A DNA stretch of 64,000 nt, taken from contig NZ_JAGDYP010000009.1 of assembly GCF_017565765.1 (NCBI RefSeq), positions 1-64,000 of the forward strand, in the 5' to 3' direction. The DNA is from Capnocytophaga bilenii (lineage in GTDB: Bacteria; Bacteroidota; Bacteroidia; Flavobacteriales; Flavobacteriaceae). Numbering within the stretch: position 1 is the stretch's first letter; each line of letters begins with the position of its first letter. The position numbers and the translations under genes were made by a program. Shown here piece after piece: positions 33,039-41,300 of this stretch. The notes under the pieces are model-generated. The model did not search any database. It was not told the DNA's origin and worked only from the letters and a program-made list of their open reading frames with translations.

Positions 33039-33608
33039 TTAATCATTATCTTCTATAGCCAATATTCCTGTAGTTTTATGTGCTTTAACGGTAGAAAATT
33101 TTTTGTCAAAATCCATACCTATTCCTTTAGTAACCGTCCCTTTTGCATCATCTCTAAAGTCGAATTCCTTATCCGTAAAAATCCAATCTTCTTTTTGATC
33201 CCAGTACAATTGTTCTGTGCGCAAGCGTTTTCCATCATAGGTAGTAAGCCGCACACTATCGCGCAGCTCTACCATTCCCATTGTAGGGTAAATAATCCCA
33301 TAGCACGCTTCCACCGTATTTTTATGGCGTTGTTGGTCGTAAAAATCTATTTTCAGCCCCTCAGGAAATTCAGAATAAGGCATATGCTGGTTCGTATAAT
33401 CCTCGTTCAGAGGACTCGTGAGTTCAGCCACCACTAAGCTCGAATCAGTGTACACCAATTTAAAGTTATATGCCTCGCCCTGCGGAAATTTATGTCGCAA
33501 ATTCAGTTCCTGCAAGTTACGCATATCATTATTACACGAAAAAAGCATTGCCACACACAATAGTGCAGCAATACTTTTCACAAATTTATATGTATCTATT
33601 CTATTCAT
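33039..33608 (-). CDS. lptC: LPS-export periplasmic component LptC
   Basis: Probable LptC of the LPS transport bridge. I start at MNRIDTYKFVK (33608), which places a lipoprotein signal MLFSC near the N-terminus. The longer frame adds 15 residues before a good signal. The mature protein is a beta-jellyroll type sequence with repeated strand pairs (YNFKLVYTDSSLVVAELTSP, KNTVEACYGIIYPTMGMVELRDSVRLTTYDGKRLRTEQLYWD, KGTVTKGIGMDFD), characteristic of LptC/OstA folds. About 190 residues, the usual length. It follows a TPR protein gene in the coaX-led run. Confidence 0.85.
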   Translation of the reverse strand: MNRIDTYKFVKSIAALLCVAMLFSCNNDMRNLQELNLRHKFPQGEAYNFKLVYTDSSLVVAELTSPLNEDYTNQHMPYSEFPEGLKIDFYDQQRHKNTVEACYGIIYPTMGMVELRDSVRLTTYDGKRLRTEQLYWDQKEDWIFTDKEFDFRDDAKGTVTKGIGMDFDKKFSTVKAHKTTGILAIEDND

Positions 33609-33680
33609 ACTTGCAAATCTAATTTTCAAATTTGCTAATTTCCTAATTCCCAAATTTTCAAATTTGCTAATTTCCTAATT

Positions 33681-35021
33681 CTATAGTCTTGGTACTACTA
33701 CCGATTGCCCTATCCAGCACTTTAAGCTAATGCTTTTGCCTGCCAAGCCCGATTCAAATATATCAGCTTTAGAAGGTGCCAATGCCTCATAGCGCGCTGC
33801 CAAACTTTCCAAACCACCCTTGCGAGCCATTTGTGCTGCCAACCAATACACTGCGCGTTTTTCAAATGCAGTATTACCACATTCGTTAGCCGAACTTGCA
33901 TAAGCGTGCGCCATAATACGATAAGCATCAGAGTTTGAAGGGTTAAAGCTCAACGCCTTTTGTGCATAAGCCACTGCTTGTGCCTTGCTGTGTTTTGTAG
34001 CAATACGTATCAACAATTTTGACTTTTTGAAGTTATCTGTCTCCAAATCCACCGATTCGTTGTAGTATTGTATTGCCTTAGCACTTTGTCCAGCCTTATC
34101 ACTCATTACACCAAGGTAGTAAGCCGAGTTAGCCGATGGTTTCACCTCGTGTAGCGAAGTTACTATCTTCACAAACAAAGGGTCTTTTGTACAATCCTTG
34201 TCCGACATCTTCCCTGCCGCACGGCGCAACCACTCCTCGTTAGTTTTGTTAGCCTCAAAGTTTTTAGTATATAGCGGTATCAGCTTATCACAATCTGCCA
34301 ATTTACCCAATTTAGCATCAATACTTTCGCTGATAGTTTCGTAGTTATCCACACGTTTGCGGCTCATATCAAGCAGCTTTTTATCGTTATCGCTGATAGT
34401 TCCGTTTTCTTCTTGTGCCAAATACTGGTTGATAGTGTTAGAAAGCTCGTTTTTCTCGTCTTGTATTTTTTCCGAGATATTATCGTAAGCGTCAAATACC
34501 TCTTGTAGCTCCCTTTTGCCTTTTTCGTGCAAAGTTACCAGTTCAGAGAAATACAAATACAACGCTTTTTCATTCTTAAAGTTAGCTTTATCTTCGTTGA
34601 ACGCCGCATTTAGCAAGTTATAGATTTCCTCATCTGTGCCTACTTTTTCGTCAAACATCAATAAGGCTTGCTTAGTACGCATTTCAGTAGCACTCAAGCG
34701 GCTTGCAAACGTTTTGTTGTAATTGGTGTACAATTCCAAAAGCTCTTTTACAAACGCTTCTTTTGCACTCCCAGTGCTATTTTTTATCTTATCTTGCAAA
34801 ATACGCTCACCATAAGCAAAAACAGCATAGTGCAGTTTAGGGCAACCTGTATACACTTCCTTCCACACAGGATATGCTTCGTTGTAATTGCGTGCCTTAG
34901 CATATTCACTAAATATTGAGAGTTTTTGTCTCATTTCCTCATTCTGAGTACAATCTTGGGCTTGAGCCCCTAAGCTAGCAAATAAGCCAACTATTAGTGC
35001 TGTTAGTAACCTTCTTTTCAT
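33681..35021 (-). CDS. exported tetratricopeptide-repeat protein
   Basis: 446 residues with a signal peptide (MKRRLLTALIVGLFASLGAQAQ). TPR-like repeats occur in the first 60 residues (ARNYNEAYPVWKEVYTGCP) and again at about 295-410 (SAYYLGVMSDKAGQSAKAIQYYNES, AYAQKALSFNPSNSDAYRIMAHAYA). A long helical middle segment (DEKNELSNTINQYLAQEE) separates them. It sits between the outer-membrane barrel gene and lptC, as in other Bacteroidota, so a role in envelope assembly is plausible. Not otherwise assigned. Confidence 0.85.
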   Translation of the reverse strand: MKRRLLTALIVGLFASLGAQAQDCTQNEEMRQKLSIFSEYAKARNYNEAYPVWKEVYTGCPKLHYAVFAYGERILQDKIKNSTGSAKEAFVKELLELYTNYNKTFASRLSATEMRTKQALLMFDEKVGTDEEIYNLLNAAFNEDKANFKNEKALYLYFSELVTLHEKGKRELQEVFDAYDNISEKIQDEKNELSNTINQYLAQEENGTISDNDKKLLDMSRKRVDNYETISESIDAKLGKLADCDKLIPLYTKNFEANKTNEEWLRRAAGKMSDKDCTKDPLFVKIVTSLHEVKPSANSAYYLGVMSDKAGQSAKAIQYYNESVDLETDNFKKSKLLIRIATKHSKAQAVAYAQKALSFNPSNSDAYRIMAHAYASSANECGNTAFEKRAVYWLAAQMARKGGLESLAARYEALAPSKADIFESGLAGKSISLKCWIGQSVVVPRL

Positions 35022-35035
35022 CTTTTCTCGTGTTT

Positions 35036-36310
35036 TTATTGATATTTAGTTCTTTGGAACCACTTGTCATTAAGTGTAAATCCTATTTTCAAATTGATAT
35101 AGTTTTCCTTGAGTACTCCAGTCGAAAGCGTCCCTTTGCGCCCCAGCTCTATCATTCCCGTAAGGTTTGAAAATCCTTTTACAGGTAGGGTAAGTCCAAA
35201 AGACGTGCCAAAGTCGTTCAGCCGCTCACCATTTAGCACTATTCCCATAGAATCATACCTAAAACCAACCCTATAAGTTACTTTGTGCCAATAACTACTA
35301 AACGAATTGTAGTTCGGTATCCAAAAACCGCCCACACTCAGCTTGTAACTATTTTCATAGCCCACATTAGTAGTGCTCAAGAACGGATTGGAAAACTTGC
35401 TATTCGCCGTAAAAGTATATGCTACCCCAGCAAACCACTGTTGGTGAGCTCCTATGCCCAAGCCTATTTCAGTTTGGGCAGGAAGAGTGAGCTTGGTGTT
35501 TTTCAAGCCTTTGGCAGCTAAATCTACCGTACTGCCGTTGCGCACCGCCAATTGTGTACCCTGTTTCCCGTTGTTGATATAGCTCAATAGCGAAATAGTA
35601 CGTTCATTTTCAGACGACAACTTGCTTTCAGGAGTATAAACCAGCGAACTATAAAGGCGCAAACGCTGCTGCAATGTATGCTGATAGTACAAGCCAAGGT
35701 TAAACACTGCCCCACTAAGTACCGATTTGCTTTCCTCTTGTGTGTAAAACTCCACATTGTGTTGTTGCATCACATCTTTCATTGCAATGTTGCCAAAGTG
35801 ATATTTCATAGAAACCCCCACTTGCAGTCCATCATATACTTTATAAGCTACCGAACCAAAAAATTGGTTTACATTACCACGACCTTCATATTGGTAGTTG
35901 TTACTGCCCACCGTACTTTTTATTTTATAACCCACAGATGAATAAGGTAGTAAGCCTACGCCTATTCCTAAGTTTTTCGTAATGGGAAAGCCCAACACCA
36001 CATAATCAAAGGCAGAAGCCCCTACATTTAGTTTTTGAGTGCTGGTAACAATCTTTTTAGACTGCATTGTAAGCCCTGCCGAAAACGAAGTATATTTTAG
36101 CGAAGCCAATGCAGCAGGATTTTGAATATTCACCCGCGTACTATCGGCAAAAACGCCTACGCCCCCCATAGCACTTTCTTCGGTAAGCCCTCCAAAGTTG
36201 CGTTCGCCCACTCCGTAAAATGAGTACGGCGACTCAGTAGTTTGTTGCGCTATAGCCGTATAAGTAACTGATAATAAAGTAATAATAAGTGTATTTAGCT
36301 TCTTATTCAT
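35036..36310 (-). CDS. outer-membrane beta-barrel protein
   Basis: 424 residues. A signal peptide ends near TAIAQQ. The start of the mature part, SPYSFYGVGERNFGGLTEESAMGGVGVF with NIQNPAALASLKYTSF, is the hallmark of the FadL/PorV-like barrel family found beside coaX and lptC in Bacteroidota. Many alternating amphipathic strands follow, and the C-terminus ends with an aromatic strand (NLKIGFTLNDKWFQRTKYQ). The ATG overlaps the coaX stop by 4 bases. Ligand unknown. Confidence 0.85.
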   Translation of the reverse strand: MNKKLNTLIITLLSVTYTAIAQQTTESPYSFYGVGERNFGGLTEESAMGGVGVFADSTRVNIQNPAALASLKYTSFSAGLTMQSKKIVTSTQKLNVGASAFDYVVLGFPITKNLGIGVGLLPYSSVGYKIKSTVGSNNYQYEGRGNVNQFFGSVAYKVYDGLQVGVSMKYHFGNIAMKDVMQQHNVEFYTQEESKSVLSGAVFNLGLYYQHTLQQRLRLYSSLVYTPESKLSSENERTISLLSYINNGKQGTQLAVRNGSTVDLAAKGLKNTKLTLPAQTEIGLGIGAHQQWFAGVAYTFTANSKFSNPFLSTTNVGYENSYKLSVGGFWIPNYNSFSSYWHKVTYRVGFRYDSMGIVLNGERLNDFGTSFGLTLPVKGFSNLTGMIELGRKGTLSTGVLKENYINLKIGFTLNDKWFQRTKYQ

Positions 36311-37044
36311 AGTTGTTTTTGATATTCAAGTATGGCGTTAAGTCCTTCCACCAACACTAATGAGCTTGCAAATATCCGACTTTTTATCCGTTTTTGCAAA
36401 TAAAAATGATTTCCCCCTGTTAAAATTACTTCTAAATCCTGAAAACGCTGCTTGTATAAACCTATAACTCCCTCTATTTCTTGCACCACATTACAATATA
36501 CCCCCGAGAGCATACAGCTTTGGGTAGTATTACCTATAAACTCCTCATTATCATAGTCTTGTTCTTCTATAAGTGGTAGTTTCGAGGTAAATTCGTGCAT
36601 TGCACGCAGGCGCATTCCTATCCCTGGTGCGATAGCCCCGCCCAAGTATTCTTTATTTTTGGTAACCACATCAAAAGTGATACAAGTCCCTGCATCAATA
36701 ATCAGCACATTGCAGTTAGGAAAATGGTGTACTCCTGCTGCAGCCAGAGCCAAGCGGTCTATTCCCAAAGTTTGGGGGGTAGCATATTTATTGACAAAAG
36801 GCATCGGAGAGAGAGCATTCAGGTACAACACTTCAGGCAATATATTGTTTAAGAACGAAAAACGTTGTTCAGCATCCTTTACTACCGAAGCCACCGCAGC
36901 AGCCCTCAGCTCACCAAGAGAAAATTCCTGCAAAAACTGTGCTAAAACTGTTTCATTTTCTATTTTTTTAAATATTTTGCACCTATTTTCCTCAAATAAG
37001 GCTATTTTTATAGAGCTATTTCCCTCATCTATAATTAAATTCAT
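36307..37044 (-). CDS. coaX: type III pantothenate kinase
   Basis: First enzyme of coenzyme A synthesis, of the ASKHA-fold CoaX type. I use MNLIIDEGNSSIKIALF as the start (M at 37044); the longer frame adds about 14 atypical residues. Motifs: DEGNSSIKIALF (phosphate 1), GIDRLALAAAG, VLIIDAGTCITFDVV (phosphate 2), YLGGAIAPGIGMRLRAMHEFTSKLP, and ILTGGNHFYL. Length about 245, normal. It leads the coaX, barrel protein, TPR, lptC run. No good -7 box is evident upstream, where repeats begin. Confidence 0.95.
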   Translation of the reverse strand: MNLIIDEGNSSIKIALFEENRCKIFKKIENETVLAQFLQEFSLGELRAAAVASVVKDAEQRFSFLNNILPEVLYLNALSPMPFVNKYATPQTLGIDRLALAAAGVHHFPNCNVLIIDAGTCITFDVVTKNKEYLGGAIAPGIGMRLRAMHEFTSKLPLIEEQDYDNEEFIGNTTQSCMLSGVYCNVVQEIEGVIGLYKQRFQDLEVILTGGNHFYLQKRIKSRIFASSLVLVEGLNAILEYQKQL

Positions 37045-37084
37045 CATCGTTTTCTCGTTTACAACAATATACATAGCACCGCAC

Positions 37085-37201
37085 ACTTTGGCAAACTTTG
37101 CACCACACAGAGGCTGTCCGAAAAGTCTTTAATAGTACAACTTCGGCATCTCCCCCCCTTTTGAAGGGGGGAAGGGGGGATGTTTCAGAGTTTGCCAAAG
37201 T
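37085..37201. repeat. orphan CTTTGCCAAAG inverted repeat interrupted by a REP module
   Basis: ACTTTGGCAAAC (37085-37096) and GTTTGCCAAAGT (37190-37201) are the arms of the terminator-family hairpin, but about 93 bases lie between them. That insert is GAGGCTGTCCGAAAAGTC, then a G/C-rich block with inverted CCCCCC/GGGGGG. The same module recurs at 44755-44840. It appears that a mobile repeat has entered a terminator hairpin. Confidence 0.6.
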
Positions 37202-37584
37202 TTATTGCTATGATAATCCCCCGCTGGCGCGAGCTTGTAGCTCGTGCCTACTATAATAAGAGCGTGTCCCCCTTTTTAAAAGAAAGTCCGCGAGCTGGTG
37301 CATCGGAGTATGTGTTAAAGGGGGAATGTTACTTATTATTTCCACATCTCCCCCAAGTCCTACAAGTCCCACCCGTCTTACAAGTCCCATCAATTCAAAA
37401 TTCAGAATTCAGAATTCAAAATTCAGAAAGATAATCAATCTCTTTTATTCATATTGTAGGGGCGATTGGCAAATCGCCCTCACAAAACAAAACTTTTCAG
37501 ACAGGCTCTTTATAGATAATCAATTACTTATAGTACAATGTCACCACCTCCCCCTTTTGGGGCAGGGGGATGTTTATAAAAATA

Positions 37585-37618
37585 TTGCCAAAGGTTGCAA
37601 AACAACAGCCTTTGGCAA
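37585..37618. terminator. hairpin of the CTTTGCCAAAG family (3)
   Basis: TTGCCAAAGG pairs with CCTTTGGCAA around a 14-base loop. No gene end is adjacent, so it is an orphan copy. Confidence 0.6.
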
Positions 37619-37706
37619 ACTATTTATTTTTAATCATTTGCAATTTTCTGCAAAGTTACAAGTTTTTTTGAAATTACAAAAAATCTTTTTTAGAGTATTC
37701 TCTCCA

Positions 37707-37769
37707 TTACTTCTTCGTCACCTCCACCGAATTACCATTGGTACGAGTGTTATAGCGATTGTTGTACAT
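37707..37769 (-). pseudogene. 63-bp duplicate of the 3' end of the alpha-2-macroglobulin gene
   Basis: This segment matches 38357-38419 at 60 of 63 positions and includes the stop codon. It would encode MYNNRYNTRTNGN-SVEVTKK. The homology ends abruptly on both sides. The two direct copies bracket a segment holding repeats, the DUF805-like gene and a start-less open frame. Confidence 0.85.
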
Positions 37770-37888
37770 ACGCCACACACTTTGCCAAACTTTGCACCAC
37801 ACATGCACTACCTCCCCCTTTGGGGCAGGAGGATATTTATTCACATTGTAGGGGCGATTGGCAAATCGCCCTCACAAAACAAAACTTT

Positions 37889-38152
37889 TCAATTATTACC
37901 TTTAGGATCTTCACCATACCCTTTCGCAAATAAAGAGCAAAATATAGGTATTTTTATGACTAGTCCTATTAGTGTAGCTACTAGTATTACTATATCGGAA
38001 GAATTGTTATTATAAAAGTTTTTAAATTTTTCCAAAGTAACTACCCCAAGGATTAAGTTAAGAATTAAGCTAGTAAAAAGTATAATAATCATAGATATCC
38101 CGTATTCAGTTCTACGGATACGTCCTGAAAATGAAAAAGATGCTTTAAACAT
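37889..38152 (-). CDS. DUF805-family membrane protein, internally shortened
   Basis: 87 residues. The N-terminus MFKASFSFSGRIRRTEYGIS is the DUF805 signature (F-x-F-x-GRIRRxEY). Two hydrophobic helices follow (MIIILFTSLILNLILGVV and IVILVATLIGLVIKIPIFC). The C-terminus FAKGYGEDPKGNN matches the family ending G-x-x-YG-x-DPKG. The usual middle signature KRCHDLGxSGWW is missing, so about 30 residues have been lost. It may be nonfunctional. It lies between two copies of the macroglobulin gene 3' end. Confidence 0.7.
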   Translation of the reverse strand: MFKASFSFSGRIRRTEYGISMIIILFTSLILNLILGVVTLEKFKNFYNNNSSDIVILVATLIGLVIKIPIFCSLFAKGYGEDPKGNN

Positions 38153-38175
38153 AATTTAAAAATTTAAAATCATAC

Positions 38176-38356
38176 CTACTCTGTTACAGGCTTTTCGGTT
38201 ACTGCCTTTTTATTCTGTTTAATCCATAAAAAAACGTGATGCATTCCTTTTTTACTTACTACAGGAGCCCGACCAAAGGCTGCACACCAAAGCAAAAAGG
38301 AATGCCCACGCTTATAACGTAACTTCAGTTCCCCGTTGTTGAAAAAAATATCCCTT
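38176..38356 (-). other. start-less open frame with inverted repeat
   Basis: About 55 codons (DIFFNNGELKLRYKRG, later VVSKKGMHHVFLWIKQN) are open but no ATG precedes them. They may be the remnant of a gene or a translated repeat. The frame spans an inverted repeat with 12-bp arms GCATTCCTTTTT (38241-38252) and AAAAAGGAATGC (38294-38305). It directly follows the macroglobulin stop. No family recognised. Confidence 0.35.
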
Positions 38357-41300
38357 TTACTTCTTCGTTACCTCCACCCAATTGCCATTGGTACGAGTGT
38401 TATAGCGATTGTTGTACATCGCTTCGGCATAAGTGCCTGGAAGGTAATAACGACCTGCATATGAAGCGTTTAGTTTCAACACAAGCGTTCTTTTCTGATT
38501 GCCTCGCAAGTAGAAATAGAAGTTAGCACGATCGTCACGAATATCTATATTATCAATATCAGGGTTTTCATTGTTGCCGTAATCGGTAAAGCGAGTATTG
38601 ATAATTTCCCATCCTGACGGAATCAACTGCGTAAGAGCTATATTATCAACAAATTCTCCAGTAAGGTTCGCTACCTCTATCACAGCTGTAAATTGAGTAC
38701 TTTGTTGCAAATGAGTCACATCTATCTTCTGTCCTTTGCTATCGCGATAAGTAGTATTGATAGACAAACCATTTTGTATAGCCAATTCATTACCCACAGG
38801 CAATATACCTCTACTGATAAGGTTTACATATAGCGTTTGTTTGCTTGTATTCTTCACTTGTACGCTGGTTTGTCCTTTCACAGGTAGCACTACTTGCACT
38901 ACTGCTTCGGAAGTATTGAGGCTTTCAGTTTTTCCATTTACAGTATAATTAGCGGCAACACCTTTACCAGCTTTATTTACCGCTATATATTTAGCCATAG
39001 CGTAAAGCGAATAAGCCGTAGTTTGGGTACTCATCCAATCGTTGGAAGAGAGCTTATCAGCAATTTCGTGTGCCCAACGAGCCGCATCGTTCTTTCTTCC
39101 TATCAATAAGGCGGTTTCCATAGCAAGAGCTTTATTGCGCAATGCCGAGCCGTAATAGAAATACGCTTCGTTTTCGCTGTCCAAACCTATGGTATCAAAT
39201 AGCTTAGCAGCAGCTTGTTTTTGTCCTGCAAGAGCATAAGCTGCGGCAAGAGTACGTTTTGCATTAGCACTAATGTCTTTAGTTTCACGCAAGCGGTTCA
39301 TCGCTGCCATATTAGGATTACCTGCCAATGCCAAAGTATAAAGACGATAAGCCTGTGCAAAATCGTTTTGGTATTCAGGTTCAAAGTGCCAATTGCGCGC
39401 CTCGTCATTTTGGTAGTTCAACCATTTTTGCTTACTGCCCGAAGGAAGTACATACCCCCTCTTCTCCGCTTCTACAAAAAACTGCCCAATATATGAAGTA
39501 GCCCAGTTATCGGCATACCTGCCGCCCTTCCAATAGCTAAAGCCTCCATTGGTAAGTTGGTTTTCGTGTAGGCGACTGATAGCACTGTTTACATTACGGC
39601 TCGCCTCATCAATTTTTTCTTTAGTAAGACTCACAAAATCAGTGAGGAATAACTGAGGGAATGCTGCCGAAGTAATCTGTTCTGCACAACCGTGAGGATA
39701 GCTTATTAGGTAGCCCAAGCGTTGTGCTAAATTCACACTCGGGAAACTTGATACCTCAAGCGTATAACGACCGTCATTGCCCAAAGGCTGTGTACTAAGC
39801 TTTTGCGATTCCCCTGCCGAAAGCACTACATTCTGTATAGCATATGTAATGGGGTTAGGATTATAAACATCCATTTCTACCTCGTAAGTAGCTTTTTCAT
39901 TACCCGATGAAGCTGTTATTTTTACTTTTCCAATACCCGTATTAGTAGTTTCCAGCTCAAAATAAGCCATTTGCTCGCCTGTACTGCTAAAGTTAAGCTG
40001 CTGACTGCGACTGCCTACTACTTTAAATTGTCCATTAGTTTCAACGTTCAGCGATACATTCCTCACCTGTTTTTCCATAGCAAATACCGTTACAGGCAGT
40101 ACTACCTTCTCACCAGGAACTGCCTTACGTGGCAAAGAACCCAATAACGATAACGGACTGTATACCGGCACATTCTTCTTTTCAGCAAAGCCATAAGCAT
40201 TTTGCTCTACGTTAGAAGCCACTACCATCACCCTTGCCGAACCCATATAGTTAGGTATCTCCACATTATGAGTGTCAGTGCTGCCCTTCTTCAAGTTAAA
40301 AGGACCTTTGAATATTACAAAAGGTTTAAAACGAGTCGCTTTTTGAGCCTCTCCACCTCCCAAATCTTCGTCACCACCAATGCTAAAGGCTTGGTTGATA
40401 GTACCCCCATAAGCACCAATCACATCGTTGTAAATATCAAAAGTCTTTACTCCAAGAGCCGTTTTGCTAAAGAATACATTCCAAGGATTGGGCGTTCTAA
40501 AGCGAGTAAGATTTAGCAACCCATCTTCTACAATCGCCAAACTATAGCTCATTGGTTTACCACTTTTTTCGCTCACTTTTATCGTTGCTTTTTTCTGCGG
40601 AACAAACTTTTCAGGAGCTTGTATAACAGGTTCAAGCGTAGTATTTTTATCTACTACCGAAAGAGGCACTACCCCGTAAAGGCGTATAGGCGCATCGTTA
40701 GCCGTATGACTATGAGGTTGCAACAATGTAACGTAGCAATACACATTAGGGCTCATTTTGCTTGTTATAGGTAGCGAGTAAGAAGTTTCTCCAGCAGTAG
40801 TTTCCACCCAATAAGTTTCCAATACACTGCTACCATTTTCTATCGATATCAAAGCGCGTCCTCCTTTATCCGAAGGGAATGAAATATTAGCCTTTTCACC
40901 CACATTATACGATTTTTTATCCGTACCCAAGCTCAGCATTACCGCCTCGCTACCTTCTGCTTTGCGCGATTTGCCCGACCAGTTATCCCAATCAAAATAA
41001 ACAGTAGAGCCACTTTTGTGTCCACTATCGTCATTAGTAACCAAAATAAAGTACCTACCCCAATCGTTATCTGCAATATTAAGGCTGAATTGTGCTTTAC
41101 CATTAGCATCAGTAGTTATGTTTTGAGTGCCGTAGAGGGCGTTGCTATCACTACTATTATAGGTAGATATATTTTGGTTGGTAGCATCCCACCACCAGTT
41201 CCAACCTATTTTGTAAACCGCCACGCTCACCTCTTTATGTGCCAAAGGCTTACCATTTTCAGATAACACTACCACACGGAAAGTTTGGTCTTTCTCGGTG

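Larger units (their letters stand above)
37202..37888. repeat. gene-free repeat island
   Basis: This stretch is packed with dispersed repeats: the GGCGCGAGCT hairpin (37226-37248), GTCCCAC/AATTC composite (37350-37427), GGGGCGATT-GGCAAATCGCCC modules (37455-37480 and 37848-37872), a CTTTGCCAAAG hairpin (37585-37618), and the duplicated 3' end of the macroglobulin gene (37707-37769). The 229-codon frame over it is not a gene: it has repeat-derived composition and no homologous look. Confidence 0.75.

Noticed and set aside
37326-38015. 229-codon plus-strand frame
   Set aside because: It is stitched together from dispersed repeats and the antisense of the DUF805-like gene.
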